Under the pieces are notes generated by a model, which saw nothing but the letters and a program-made list of their open reading frames with translations, was not told where the DNA came from and did no database searches. DNA of 64,000 nucleotides from Chlamydiota bacterium (lineage in GTDB: Bacteria; Chlamydiota; Chlamydiia; Chlamydiales; Rhabdochlamydiaceae). Shown one piece after another: positions 8,736 through 18,127 of this stretch. Position 1 is the first letter of the stretch, and each line of letters opens with the position of its first letter. The stretch covers positions 186,001-250,000 of the forward strand of contig JAJFMD010000008.1 in NCBI GenBank assembly GCA_021772335.1, read 5' to 3'. A program made the position numbers and the translations under genes.

Positions 8736-9588
8736 TGGGCCTAGTAAACAGAAGATTGATTAGTTTATAAAAAATAATGCAGCTGAAAAGCAGAGCGAGA
8801 ATACTGACAATCGTAAAGGCTGCTCCAAACGTTCCACTTTGTTCACCAAGGATATAGAGTGAGATCACATTGCCTACAAAAAGGATTTTGTCACCCCCCA
8901 TTAATTCAGGAATCGCAAATTCGCCAAAGGCTGGGATGAGGACAAGAAAGAATCCTCCACGAACTCCACGGATGCTTAGAGGAAGTAAAATATGGCGCAT
9001 TGTTTGCAGCCAACTTGCTCCAAGATCGAGAGATGCTTCAATTAAATAGGGGTTGATTTTTTCCATGCTGGCATAGAGAGGCAACACCATAAAAGGCAGA
9101 AAATAGTAGACCATCATCAAAACAATCGAAAATAATGAGTTAAGTAGGCAGATCGGTTGTAGATGGAAGAATCCGAGTAATTGATTAAGCAGTCCTTGTC
9201 TTTCCAAAACAAAGTTCCACGCGTATACATGGAGAAGAAAGTTAATCCAGAATGGGATAAATAGAAAAAATAGTAGCAGGTTTTTGCTGCGCTTTGCCTT
9301 AAAAGAAAGATAATAGGCAAAGGGGTAGGCAATAACAAAACAGATTACAGCTGTTGAAAAAGCTAGGATGATTGATGAGGTGATCACTTTAAGATAAAGG
9401 GGCCTTGCGTAAAAAAGAATTTTATCGAAAGTGATTTTTTCAAAATGTCCGTCAGGAGTGAACTGAACAAAACTCGAAATTAAAAGGACTGAAAGAGGAA
9501 GGTAGAAGAATAGTAATTGCCACACGATAGCAGGGATGCCGATGAAAAAGGAAAAATGAGGGCTTAGCTTGCGGCTTTGTGATTTCAT
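8719..9588 (-). CDS. potB: Polyamine ABC transporter permease (PotB-like)
   Basis: A 289-residue permease with six predicted membrane spans and an EAA loop (EASLDLGASWLQTMRHILLP) near residue 190. The N-terminus includes the WQLLFFYLPLSVLLISSF segment typical of PotB/PotH. It forms the membrane channel with PotC, energised by PotA. It overlaps potA by four bases (ATGA) and potC by 17. Which of the two permeases is called B or C rests on gene order and similarity of the first spans. Confidence 0.9.
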   Translation of the reverse strand: MKSQSRKLSPHFSFFIGIPAIVWQLLFFYLPLSVLLISSFVQFTPDGHFEKITFDKILFYARPLYLKVITSSIILAFSTAVICFVIAYPFAYYLSFKAKRSKNLLLFFLFIPFWINFLLHVYAWNFVLERQGLLNQLLGFFHLQPICLLNSLFSIVLMMVYYFLPFMVLPLYASMEKINPYLIEASLDLGASWLQTMRHILLPLSIRGVRGGFFLVLIPAFGEFAIPELMGGDKILFVGNVISLYILGEQSGTFGAAFTIVSILALLFSCIIFYKLINLLFTRPSDEKA

Positions 9589-10661
9589 CTCTGTAAAATC
9601 ACTCCATTCTCTTTTTGCCAGTAGAGCAGTACTTCTTGGTCATAGTCAAAAACTTCCTGAGGGAAGTGCTCTTCATTTTGCTCAAAAATTTGAACTTTTG
9701 ATCCGTTTTTTAGCCGTACATTATATTGTGTTGACCGTCCATAATAGACAATTGATTCGATCATGCCTTTTAGGCAGTTAGAAAATTCTTTTTGCTCTCG
9801 CTTTGTAATCAAAATCTTTTCAGGTCTAACGCTCACTGAAACTTGTTGATTTGAGCTTGTAGGCTGCATAATTTTTAATTTCCCTAAACCTTCAACATCA
9901 ATCATAGGCTCAGATTCAGAAGATAATAATTTTCCTACAAAAATATTTGTCGTTCCGACAAAACGCGCAACAAAGGAGGATTTAGGAAATTCATAAATTT
10001 CTTTTGGAGTGCCAATTTGCTCGATCTCACCGTCGTGATTCATGATTGCCATTTGATCGGCAACGGTAAGCGCTTCAAATTGATCATGTGTGACGTAGAT
10101 AAAGGTTGTTTTTAACTTGTCTTGCAGCTCAATAAGCTCAATTAACATTTTCTCTCGTAGCTTAAAATCAAGAGCTGCGAGAGGTTCATCGAGCAGAAGC
10201 ACATCAGGTTCATTAATAATGGCTCGAGCGAGAGCAACGCGCTGCTGCTGGCCACCAGACAATTGAGAAATTTTCTTATAAATATGATTTTCTAAATGGA
10301 AAGCTTCAAGTAGTTTGCGCACCTTTTGCTCTATGATGTCCTTACTGATTCTTTTGAGTTTTAAACTGTAGGCAATATTATTAAAAACATTGAGGTGAGG
10401 GAATAAAGAATAATTTTGAAAAACGATGTTGATCGGTCTGCGATGAATTGGCCAATCGGTGATATCCTTATCTCCAAGATAAATCATCCCTTGGGTTGGA
10501 TACTCAAGGCCAGCGATAAGTCGAAGAAGTGTGGTTTTCCCACAACCGCTTGGGCCTAATAGAGCGAAAAACTTGCCAGCAGGGATATCGAGATCAATAT
10601 CGTTAATTACAGGCACATCATCATGAAACTTGCAAAGTTTTTTTAATCGAATACTTCTCAT
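9585..10661 (-). CDS. potA: Polyamine ABC transporter ATP-binding protein (PotA-like)
   Basis: A 358-residue ATPase with Walker A GPSGCGKTT (about residues 34-42), Q-loop in VFQNYSLFPH, signature LSGGQQQRVALARA, Walker B LLLDEPLAALD and H-loop THD. A C-terminal TOBE-like regulatory domain (about 270-358) marks it as the PotA/MalK/FbpC type rather than a simple ABC subunit. It is first in a four-gene operon whose genes all overlap. FbpC/CysA-type importers share this architecture, but the PotD-type binding protein and two polyamine-type permeases favour polyamines. Parasites short of ornithine decarboxylase commonly import polyamines; that is inference here. Confidence 0.9.
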   Translation of the reverse strand: MRSIRLKKLCKFHDDVPVINDIDLDIPAGKFFALLGPSGCGKTTLLRLIAGLEYPTQGMIYLGDKDITDWPIHRRPINIVFQNYSLFPHLNVFNNIAYSLKLKRISKDIIEQKVRKLLEAFHLENHIYKKISQLSGGQQQRVALARAIINEPDVLLLDEPLAALDFKLREKMLIELIELQDKLKTTFIYVTHDQFEALTVADQMAIMNHDGEIEQIGTPKEIYEFPKSSFVARFVGTTNIFVGKLLSSESEPMIDVEGLGKLKIMQPTSSNQQVSVSVRPEKILITKREQKEFSNCLKGMIESIVYYGRSTQYNVRLKNGSKVQIFEQNEEHFPQEVFDYDQEVLLYWQKENGVILQR

Positions 10662-10998
10662 CTACCACACACAATTAAAAGGTAGTCAATTGTATGCTCC
10701 CAGAGGATTTAGGCCAATTTCGAATTTGCCTTTTGCAATTTTTAGAAAAATATTTATATAGTTTACTGTCATGTTATTGACTGGTTTTTATTAGCGTTAA
10801 TTGCCGCTTAATATTACTGATTTTCACTGAATTTTATCGATCGCGAGTTGCGCTTGAAGAAGTATGTTTTCAAAAGAAAAAGAATGAGGTAAGCTGTATT
10901 AAACGATTTATTCTGCAATATAAAGGGGCTGACAGAAATTATTTTCTGTGTATGAATAGATTTTTCATCAGTCTCGTAACGTCAATGAGGAGAAGGTT
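10662..10998. other. Divergent intergenic region potA/trxB
   Basis: About 337 bases between the divergently transcribed pot operon and trxB. It is AT-rich with several near-consensus -10 elements on both strands (for example TATAAA near 10920 on the plus strand), none with a convincing -35. No ORF, RNA gene or clear inverted repeat was recognised. The last bases (AGGAGAAGG, 10987-10995) are the ribosome site that fixes the TTG start of trxB. Confidence 0.4.
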
Positions 10999-11979
10999 TT
11001 GGGAAGTGAAGTGAGAAAGCTTGTTATTATTGGATCAGGGCCGGCGGGATATACTGCGGCAATATATGCAGCGCGTGCTGATTTAAAGCCTTTGCTATTT
11101 GAAGGATTTTTCTCTGGCCCTGCAGGTGGTCAGTTAATGACAACTACGGATGTCGAAAACTATCCTGGGTTTCCAAATGGAGTTTTAGGACCAGAGTTAA
11201 TGTTAACTTTTCGCTCTCAAGCCGAGCGCTTTGGAACTGATTTTGTCGTTGAAGATGTTGCAGAAGTTGACTTTAAGACCTATCCATTTATTGTGAAGAG
11301 CAAATCTATGCAAGTAGCCGCTGAATCTGTAATCATTGCAACAGGAGCAACGGCAAAAAGACTTGATGTGCCGGGAACACGCGATGGTGAATTTTGGCAA
11401 AAGGGTGTCACCGCTTGTGCTGTTTGCGATGGTGCAATGCCCATTTTTCGTGATAAACCTCTGTTTGTTATTGGCGGTGGCGATACGGCTGTAGAGGAAG
11501 CAACTTTTCTTACTAAGTATGGTTCAAAGGTATATATCGTTCATCGTCGTGATGAATTGCGCGCTTCAAAGATTATGGCGCAAAGAGCAATTGATCATCC
11601 TAAAATTGAGATTTTATGGGATAGTGTCATCTCTAAAGTTGAAGGGGACGATGTTGTGAAATCTGTCACGATCCAAAATGTTATGACAAAAGAGGAGTCT
11701 AATCACCCTGCAGGCGGAGTCTTTTTTGCAATTGGGCATCAGCCTAATACAGCTTTTCTAAATGGACAGATCGATGCACATGAAAACCAGTATCTCAAAG
11801 TTAAACCAGGAACGACACAAACCAATGTTGAGGGAGTATTTGCTGCAGGAGATGTTTACGACCATGTCTATCGTCAGGCTGTTACTGCGGCGGGTAGCGG
11901 TTGTATGGCTGCACTAGAGGCAGAGAGATGGCTAAGTAGTCGAGAAGGGCAAAAAACTAGCGCAGAAATCTCTTCTTAA
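10999..11979 (+). CDS. trxB: Thioredoxin reductase
   Basis: An FAD- and NADPH-dependent reductase of 326 residues that keeps thioredoxin reduced. FAD motif [16 protein letters not shown] lies at residues 12-27, NADPH motif [10 protein letters not shown] near 160, and the redox pair is Cys140/Cys143 in CAVCDG. The C-terminal VFAAGDV is the second FAD contact. The start is TTG at 10999 with AGGAGAAGG just upstream; a GTG at 11011 is a weaker alternative. In chlamydiae disulfide crosslinking of the envelope changes through development, so TrxB matters for reducing it; that link is inference. A putative barrel gene follows after six bases. Confidence 0.96.
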   Translation: MGSEVRKLVIIGSGPAGYTAAIYAARADLKPLLFEGFFSGPAGGQLMTTTDVENYPGFPNGVLGPELMLTFRSQAERFGTDFVVEDVAEVDFKTYPFIVKSKSMQVAAESVIIATGATAKRLDVPGTRDGEFWQKGVTACAVCDGAMPIFRDKPLFVIGGGDTAVEEATFLTKYGSKVYIVHRRDELRASKIMAQRAIDHPKIEILWDSVISKVEGDDVVKSVTIQNVMTKEESNHPAGGVFFAIGHQPNTAFLNGQIDAHENQYLKVKPGTTQTNVEGVFAAGDVYDHVYRQAVTAAGSGCMAALEAERWLSSREGQKTSAEISS

Positions 11980-11985
11980 AAAGTA

Positions 11986-12801
11986 ATGAAAAAGCTTCAT
12001 ATTCTGTTATTTGTAATGATCTCTTGCCAGCTTTCTGCTTTAGAGATCAAACCTTGGCTTGGCAATTTCCTCGAATTTACTTTTGATGGAGCTTTTGCCT
12101 ATTCGCGTTTTACCGAGGTTAATAACAGCTTGTGTCCTTTGGAGGACCCTTCAAATAACTATCTTGTGAATTTGGATCTCAGTTTTGTTCCATGGCCTAC
12201 GGTTAGCACAGATTTTGAGCTGCAGCTTGCTGAAACGCCTCGTCAATCGTTTGGATATCGAAGTTTCGCTACGCAGTTTCGCTATCAAATTCTCGATGAT
12301 CTACTTGGTGATCCGATTAGCTTAACAAGTAGTTTTAACTTTCGTCATGTCTCTTCAGATAGCGTGCGTGATATTAGTAGTCCTTTTCATTCTAAATACA
12401 ATTATGAACTCAATCTCTCTGCAGGAAAGGAGTGGAATTATCGCATTTGGTGGATATTGAGAACCTTTGGATTTTTAGCTGTTGGACAGGGGAGTAGCGG
12501 CTGGCCTTGGTTAACTCTCCATGCAGCGGTGCAGAGCAATTGTCCTATTGATCATCAGTTTCGTTTTTTTATTGAGAGCTATATTGGTTTTGGCGGAGAT
12601 AAGATAGTCAATATTGATGATTTTAATGGTTGGGGAAAAATTCAACATCGATCGATCGATCTCGGTATTGGCTATCGTTATATTCTCGGCGTGTGGGGAT
12701 CGGCTAGTCTTGATTATCAACAGCGCGTTTATGCGCATTCGTACCCAGAAAATGAATTTGCTCTGATCTTTACTTATTCACTGCCATTTTCTGTAATTTA
12801 A
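11986..12801 (+). CDS. Putative outer-membrane beta-barrel protein
   Basis: I do not recognise the family. The 271-residue product has a signal peptide (about residues 1-19, cleavage after LSA) and then alternating hydrophobic/polar strands rich in Phe, Tyr, Trp and Ser with no internal membrane helix, the pattern of a small outer-membrane barrel. It ends in SLPFSVI rather than the classic terminal Phe. It lies six bases after trxB and is presumably co-transcribed with it; its 3' end meets acpS, 10 bases away. Only two cysteines follow the signal region, so it is not one of the Cys-rich envelope proteins. Confidence 0.6.
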   Translation: MKKLHILLFVMISCQLSALEIKPWLGNFLEFTFDGAFAYSRFTEVNNSLCPLEDPSNNYLVNLDLSFVPWPTVSTDFELQLAETPRQSFGYRSFATQFRYQILDDLLGDPISLTSSFNFRHVSSDSVRDISSPFHSKYNYELNLSAGKEWNYRIWWILRTFGFLAVGQGSSGWPWLTLHAAVQSNCPIDHQFRFFIESYIGFGGDKIVNIDDFNGWGKIQHRSIDLGIGYRYILGVWGSASLDYQQRVYAHSYPENEFALIFTYSLPFSVI

Positions 12802-12811
12802 AAAATGAGAT

Positions 12812-13207
12812 TTAGCGAGGATCTACCCATAAAGCTGTTGCATGAGCATGCGTCCTGCTGTGGGTAATTGTCAGCAGGAATTGTGGGTTATTAAAGCGCT
12901 GGTTTAAAGCATGGGAGCAATGAACGACAGGCTTCCCTTTTTCATCATTAAGAATCTCAAGATCAGTCCATGCGAGCAGTTCACCAAAGCCTACACCCAG
13001 GGCCTTTGCAATGGCTTCTTTTGCGCAAAATCGCCCAGCATATCGCACGTGGGAATGCGCATGTTTTTCGCAGTAGTCTTGCTCATTTTGGGTAAAAAGC
13101 CTCTTTTTAAAGTGGCCACCATGCTCCGCAATCCCTTGCTCAATTCGATCGATTTCGATTAAATCACTACCGATCCCTTTAACAGAAAAAGAAGGTTTAG
13201 TGTTCAT
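12812..13207 (-). CDS. acpS: Holo-ACP synthase
   Basis: AcpS attaches 4'-phosphopantetheine from CoA to Ser36 of AcpP (encoded at 6565). The 131-residue protein has the metal-binding Asp in GIGSDLIEIDRI at residues 11-22 and the family motif RFCAKEAIAKALG around residues 59-71, and ends with the SITHS-like strand read here as LLTITHSRTHA. It lies next to trxB as in Chlamydia, though with an extra gene between. Its start overlaps the end of the upstream PIN-TRAM gene by 11 bases, so the two are translationally coupled. Confidence 0.95.
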   Translation of the reverse strand: MNTKPSFSVKGIGSDLIEIDRIEQGIAEHGGHFKKRLFTQNEQDYCEKHAHSHVRYAGRFCAKEAIAKALGVGFGELLAWTDLEILNDEKGKPVVHCSHALNQRFNNPQFLLTITHSRTHAHATALWVDPR

Positions 13208-14276
13208 TATGAATCAATTCGTGTTGTTCTTGCGCTTCAAAACTACCATCTTCAAGCGCATTACAGAAAATCATGCGACCTGAGTTAGTATGTTTCACTG
13301 AGAGCACTTGAGCATCGATAATTTCACCAATAAAATCTCCACCACCATTGACAACGACCATTGTGCCATCTTCTAGATAGCCAACACCTTGATTAGATTC
13401 CTTTCCATAGCGTTGGATTTTGATTTTGAGTAATTCGCCATTTTCGTTGAGAGGCTTTAGTGCATTAGAAAGCACATGAAGGTTAATAATGCGAATGCCT
13501 TCAATTGCTGCCATTTTCACTCGATTAATGTCAGCAGAGAGAATGTAACTATCCAAAAGTCTACCTAGACGAATAATGCGTTGGTTAATGTCAGTAATCT
13601 CAGAAAAATCAGTGGTTTCAAAGCGCAAGTTAAGAAAGGGCATTTGCTCGAGTTTTTTTATGTTTTCTAAGCAAGTCTTTGCTCTGCTTTTGGTTTGTTC
13701 GTTTTCTGTTTCAAGCTCGGCGTAAAATTCTTTTACCAAAAAACGGGGCACAACAATCTGACTATCGAGAATGCCTGATGAGGCAAGATCTATGATTCGT
13801 GGATCTAAGCAGGCTGAAGCATCCATAATAAATTCCCTCTTACTTTCCTGCTCATTTTCGAGTTTAAGAAAGGGGATTGACAGGTGCAGCTCATGAGAGG
13901 AGCGCCACGTGATTGTCGTTCCTAAATAGACGGAAAAAAGAAAAAGAGAGGTTTTAATTAGCTCAAGACTAAAAGGGCGCAATTCAATAGGAATAGATGT
14001 GAAGTCAATAATTTTATCAAAGATCATCACAACTCCCTGGCCGAGAAGACAGCCGAGGAAAATACCAAGTAAGATGGTGTTAAAAGCTTTCAGTTTGACA
14101 CGTTTTAGACCAATATCTATCGCGAATAGTACAGCGCTAAATACTGCCGAAAGTAGCAATCCTAGAAAGAAATTTTCAACTTTAGAGTGATCTGTTCGGG
14201 CTAGAAATAGTGCTGTGATAAATACAGCGTTGATAATGGAGAGAAATACACGTAAAAATAATTTGGCTCCATCCAT
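13197..14276 (-). CDS. Membrane PIN-TRAM protein (YacL-like)
   Basis: A 359-residue protein with about four N-terminal membrane helices (residues 5-130), a PIN ribonuclease-like domain (from about 148, MDASACLDPRIIDLA, and later acidic residues including DSYILSADINRVKMA) and a C-terminal TRAM RNA-binding domain (GVGYLEDGTMVVVNGGGDFIG). The same architecture is known in Bacillus YacL and many bacteria, where it is poorly characterised; membrane-tethered RNA cleavage is the usual guess. The first PIN aspartate (MDAS) is present, so the nuclease centre may be intact. It overlaps acpS by 11 bases. Confidence 0.8.
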   Translation of the reverse strand: MDGAKLFLRVFLSIINAVFITALFLARTDHSKVENFFLGLLLSAVFSAVLFAIDIGLKRVKLKAFNTILLGIFLGCLLGQGVVMIFDKIIDFTSIPIELRPFSLELIKTSLFLFSVYLGTTITWRSSHELHLSIPFLKLENEQESKREFIMDASACLDPRIIDLASSGILDSQIVVPRFLVKEFYAELETENEQTKSRAKTCLENIKKLEQMPFLNLRFETTDFSEITDINQRIIRLGRLLDSYILSADINRVKMAAIEGIRIINLHVLSNALKPLNENGELLKIKIQRYGKESNQGVGYLEDGTMVVVNGGGDFIGEIIDAQVLSVKHTNSGRMIFCNALEDGSFEAQEQHELIHNEH

Positions 14277-14468
14277 TGCTCATCCTCATATTTTTAATTT
14301 TGTTTTGGTGTCTATAACAACTCAGAACTAAAGCTTCAGCACTATAACGGGTCTCTGAATATTCCCGCCACTGAAAATAAAAATCAAGTTATCTATATGA
14401 GGGATGCTTTTAAAACAGCGTTATAAAAAGTATTTTTGACCAGCCTCATAAGAGTGTAAATTCATGAT

Positions 14469-14497
14469 TTGAGAAAAGATGTGAGATGTGGTACCAT
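14469..14497 (+). promoter_or_regulatory. Probable promoter before the 14531 membrane gene
   Basis: TTGAGA at 14469-14474 and TACCAT at 14492-14497, 17 bases apart, with TGG directly before the -10 (extended -10 type). Transcription would begin near 14504, giving a short leader to the GTG start at 14531 and to lgt behind it. Match judged by eye. Confidence 0.45.
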
Positions 14498-14530
14498 CCT
14501 TTCTTTATATAAACAATTTTGGAGTGTTGT

Positions 14531-15001
14531 GTGCGTATTTCTGTTCGATCGGCTTTATTGTTTTCAGGGCTAACTTGGTTTGGAATTGGATTTTTCCTTC
14601 TGACTAAAGGTTTGCAGTTTATAGTGCTATCTGTAGCGATGAAAGGCACTGCTCCTTTAACGTCTCTTTTAGGCGAAATTGTACAGCGCGAACAAGTTGC
14701 TGTAATTTTAATCTCTGCTAGTTTGCTTTTAGGTGCAATCAAAGGACGTTTTGTTTTGCAAAAAAAGGCGAAGAAGCTTAGCGATCGTCTTCTTTCTCAA
14801 GAGACGGTGACATTAAAAACGCTCTACCCACGTTCATACTACATATTACTAGCAGGAATGATGGCCCTTGGAATGTCGCTTAATGTATTTTCAGTTCCTC
14901 TTGACATTCGAGGTGTTGTAGATGCTGCAATCGGCACAGCCTTAATTAGTGGCAGCTTGGCGTATTTTCGCAATGCAATAAGGCAGAAGCTTTCATGTTA
15001 A
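14531..15001 (+). CDS. Small membrane protein, conserved in position near lgt
   Basis: Not recognised with confidence. The product of 156 residues has about four hydrophobic segments: residues 4-40, 52-68, 98-118 and 120-145, separated by a basic loop (RFVLQKKAKKLSDR). The frame extends to a TTG at 14519, but GTG at 14531 has GGAG six bases upstream and is preferred. Its stop lies inside the first codons of lgt (ATGTTAA), so the two are coupled and may act together in the membrane. No signal peptide or catalytic motif is seen. Confidence 0.7.
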   Translation: MRISVRSALLFSGLTWFGIGFFLLTKGLQFIVLSVAMKGTAPLTSLLGEIVQREQVAVILISASLLLGAIKGRFVLQKKAKKLSDRLLSQETVTLKTLYPRSYYILLAGMMALGMSLNVFSVPLDIRGVVDAAIGTALISGSLAYFRNAIRQKLSC

Positions 15002-16071
15002 ATTGTTTTGCTGTAATTAGTTGGGATCCTCCTCGAGAGGTTTTTCCATGGCATATTCCGATTATTGATCGTCCTATTATGTGGTATGGTCTATTTTTCG
15101 CATTGGGCTGTTTTGTCGCCTACCAAGTTTTTATTAAGCTCTCTAGTATGCTTTTATCTCGTTTTGCTCTCGTTGAAGAAAATGATGTTTTTTCAATAGA
15201 ACAAATCATAAAAAAAGCAGCTCAATACGATTCTATACCTCTCATCACCAATAAACTAAAAAATTCTAAGGCCGAAATTGCAGCAGAACTCAACTATTTT
15301 TTAACTCAGCAAAACACCCCTTTTGCTGAGCAACGCAAAGAACTTGAGCAGCTGCTAGATCCGAGTTTATTAACGTTAAAGCAGAAAATTGCGCAGTTTA
15401 CTGAGAAATTTACACTCTATGCGCTTCTCGGTATGATTTTAGGAGCGCGGTTTGGAGATCTTTTCTTCTACCAAAATTTAAGCGTTTACCGCTTTCAATG
15501 GTTAGATGCTTTAAAAGTTTGGCAAGGTGGTTTGGCAAGTCATGGAGCTGCGATCGGCATACTTACAGCGCTTTTTCTTTTTTCTAGAAAAATTAAGAAG
15601 CTGTTTTCACAGATTTCATTTTTTATGCTTGTTGATTTAATCGTGATACCTGCTTGTTTTGCAGGATTTTTTATTCGATTAGGAAATTTCTTTAATCAGG
15701 AAGTGCTGGGGACGGTGAGTTCTATGCCATGGGCAATTCATTTCTTGCATCCTCTTGATGGTAGCGCTCCTCTTATTCGGCATCCTGTGCAACTTTATGA
15801 AGCGATTTTTTACCTCGGTTGCGGATTGTTTTTTTATCGTTTTTGGCATACGAAATCATGGTGGCAGAGTAAGGGCAAAACATCAGGCGTTTTTTTTATG
15901 GCAATTTTTGCCTTTCGCTTTCTAATTGAATTTTTTAAAGAAGAGCAAAGCGTTTGGTTTGACAACTTTCCATTGACAATGGGCCAGCTATTAAGCATCC
16001 CATTTGTTATTGGAGGCATTTGGTTAATTAAGAAGCAAAAACAAATTACAAGCAGTTTTGATACAATCTAA
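14995..16071 (+). CDS. lgt: Prolipoprotein diacylglyceryl transferase
   Basis: Lgt moves diacylglycerol from phosphatidylglycerol to the lipobox cysteine, the first step of lipoprotein maturation; the lipoprotein at 35409 would be a client. Recognisable are IMWYGLFFALG in the first span, the ILGARFGDLFFY element (about 145), the family signature RLGNFFNQEVLG (about 225) and RHPVQLYEA (about 262). At 358 residues it is about 70 longer than E. coli Lgt; the extra part is a hydrophilic helical stretch between about 57 and 135, after the first span. It overlaps the upstream gene by seven bases. Confidence 0.93.
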   Translation: MLNCFAVISWDPPREVFPWHIPIIDRPIMWYGLFFALGCFVAYQVFIKLSSMLLSRFALVEENDVFSIEQIIKKAAQYDSIPLITNKLKNSKAEIAAELNYFLTQQNTPFAEQRKELEQLLDPSLLTLKQKIAQFTEKFTLYALLGMILGARFGDLFFYQNLSVYRFQWLDALKVWQGGLASHGAAIGILTALFLFSRKIKKLFSQISFFMLVDLIVIPACFAGFFIRLGNFFNQEVLGTVSSMPWAIHFLHPLDGSAPLIRHPVQLYEAIFYLGCGLFFYRFWHTKSWWQSKGKTSGVFFMAIFAFRFLIEFFKEEQSVWFDNFPLTMGQLLSIPFVIGGIWLIKKQKQITSSFDTI

Positions 16072-16156
16072 AGTACAGTTTTTTCTTTGTGATTTATGTT
16101 GCAATGAGAAATAATCTGAAGAAGCGAAGATTGTATCAAATGTTAAGGAGTTAACG

Positions 16157-16624
16157 ATGAATCATGTAATGGTTGCAGGGCATTTGGGAGCTGATCCTGA
16201 AGTGCGGTTTACTTCCAATGGTCAAAAAGTTACCACGTTGCGTATCGGATGTCGTGCGCGTCGCGGAAGCAAGGACGAGACAATCTGGTGGCGTATCACT
16301 ATTTGGGGAGAACAGTTTGATAAAATGATGACGCATTTTAAAAAAGGCAGTTCTCTTATTGTTTATGGTGACATGACCAAACCAGAAATATATACAGATC
16401 GAGATGGGCAGCCGCAAATTTCAATGAATATGACAGCGACTAGCATGCATTTCTCTCCCTTTGGTAAATCAGATCAGGGAACGCAGCAACACACGCATGC
16501 AGCTCCTGCTCAAGAAAACAAATCTGTGCAAGAACCTGCATTTGCCCAAGCTAACCAGGCCTCTGCGTTTGGTCAGCAACAAAGCTCAGATATTGCATTT
16601 TCCGATGATGATGTTCCTTTTTAA
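16157..16624 (+). CDS. ssb: Single-stranded DNA-binding protein
   Basis: A 155-residue SSB with an OB-fold over residues 1-100 (MNHVMVAGHLGADPEVRFT, WWRITIWGEQFDK, SLIVYGDM), a Gln/Ala-rich disordered linker, and the acidic C-terminal tip DDDVPF that recruits partner proteins such as RecO, PriA or exonucleases. The start ATG has AAGGAG eight bases upstream. It is followed 15 bases later by pepA, an adjacency shared with Chlamydia. Confidence 0.96.
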   Translation: MNHVMVAGHLGADPEVRFTSNGQKVTTLRIGCRARRGSKDETIWWRITIWGEQFDKMMTHFKKGSSLIVYGDMTKPEIYTDRDGQPQISMNMTATSMHFSPFGKSDQGTQQHTHAAPAQENKSVQEPAFAQANQASAFGQQQSSDIAFSDDDVPF

Positions 16625-16639
16625 AGATATAGGTGTTCT

Positions 16640-18127
16640 GTGAAGTTTGAATTAGTCCCTTCCTTAAGCAAAGCCACAAGTTGTGATGCTCTTGTATTGC
16701 CATTTTGGAAACGTAATAAGAAGATTGAGCTCGCTATTTCTTCTTCTGCTTTTAATAAGCAGTTAGCAGCGGTGTTAAAGGCTCCAGATTTTCAAGCAGA
16801 GCCTGGTGATTTTTTGATTCATTATGTCACAGGGAAATTCAAACGATTGATTTTGCTTGGTCTTGGTGAAGAGGAGCATGCAAGCGCTCAGGTCATTCGG
16901 AAGGCGTATGGAGAAGTGGTTAAGGCGTGTCGCCGTAAAGATCTCAGTTCTCTTGCAGTTATTTTACCCGAAGTTGAGAAAGTTGCTGAATCAGATTGCA
17001 TTTGCAAAGCTGTTTCTGAAGGGCTGCTTCTTGCCAATTACAGTTTTACTCATCGCAAGGCTTCTAAACCTGAAGGGAATTGGAAAGCTTCTTTAACCAA
17101 AATTGCCCTGATTGGTGTTGATAATGAGATGAAAAGTATTTGTCAAAATACTAGAAAGACGATCGATGGAGTTAACCTTGCACGCGATCTCGTCAATGGC
17201 AATGCTGATGATATTACTCCGCAAAAAATTGCTTCTGAGGCAAAGCAGCTCGCTAGCGAATATAATAAGCTTAAAGTGACTGTTTTCGACCGTAAGCGCA
17301 TTGAGAAAGAGGGGATGCATCTTTTACTCGCTGTAAATCGAGGTGCTTTGCACGACCCAACCTTTTCTATTCTCGAATATAAAGGCAATCCAAAATCTAA
17401 AGATATGACCGTTATCGTTGGTAAGGGAATCACCTACGATACTGGAGGGATTAACCTTAAGCCTACAGGCTATCTAGAGACAATGAAAAGCGATATGGCA
17501 GGGTCCGCAGCTATTCTCGGTACGATGAAGGCCGTTGCAGCTCTTGATTTAAAAGTTAATCTCTGTGGCATCATTCCTTCTACTGAAAATGCGATTGGTC
17601 CTCAAAGCTATAAGCCGGGGGATATCTATAGCAGCCATGGCGGAAAAACTGTCGAAATTGCGAATACAGATGCTGAAGGGAGATTAGTTCTCGCCGATGC
17701 ACTCTCCTATGCGATTAAAGAGTTTAAGCCTGACAGAGTTATTGATTTAGCGACTCTTACAGGAGCTATTGTCGTTGCTTTAGGAGATGAGGCGACGGGT
17801 CTTTTCTCAAATAACGATCAGCTAGCAGATCAGCTTTTTGCTGCAGGAGTCAAAACACATGAGCGTGTTTGGCGCCTACCTATTTATAAAGAGTATCGCT
17901 CGCAAATTGAATCGCCCATTGCCGATATTAAAAACTCAGGAGGACGTGAAGCGGGATCAATTACCGCCGCGCTCTTTTTAAAAGAGTTTGTTGGTAAAAC
18001 GCCTTGGGCTCATCTCGATATTGCTGGAACAGCTTTTTTTGAAAAACCACGTCTCTATAATACGACCCATGCAACTGGTGTGGGAGTCCGTCTTCTTGTC
18101 GAGTTTTTACAAGGACTTATTGTGTAA
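16640..18127 (+). CDS. pepA: Leucyl aminopeptidase (M17)
   Basis: A cytosolic two-zinc exopeptidase of 495 residues releasing N-terminal amino acids. The C-terminal catalytic domain (from about 180) shows KGITYDTGGINLKPTG, then MKSDMAGSAA with the metal and catalytic residues, and the M17 signature NTDAEGRLVLADAL. The N-terminal macro-like domain is present. The start is GTG at 16640 with AGGTG upstream. Its stop shares a base with the next start (TAATG). M17 proteins can also bind DNA as regulators (E. coli PepA/XerB); nothing here shows that role. Confidence 0.95.
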   Translation: MKFELVPSLSKATSCDALVLPFWKRNKKIELAISSSAFNKQLAAVLKAPDFQAEPGDFLIHYVTGKFKRLILLGLGEEEHASAQVIRKAYGEVVKACRRKDLSSLAVILPEVEKVAESDCICKAVSEGLLLANYSFTHRKASKPEGNWKASLTKIALIGVDNEMKSICQNTRKTIDGVNLARDLVNGNADDITPQKIASEAKQLASEYNKLKVTVFDRKRIEKEGMHLLLAVNRGALHDPTFSILEYKGNPKSKDMTVIVGKGITYDTGGINLKPTGYLETMKSDMAGSAAILGTMKAVAALDLKVNLCGIIPSTENAIGPQSYKPGDIYSSHGGKTVEIANTDAEGRLVLADALSYAIKEFKPDRVIDLATLTGAIVVALGDEATGLFSNNDQLADQLFAAGVKTHERVWRLPIYKEYRSQIESPIADIKNSGGREAGSITAALFLKEFVGKTPWAHLDIAGTAFFEKPRLYNTTHATGVGVRLLVEFLQGLIV

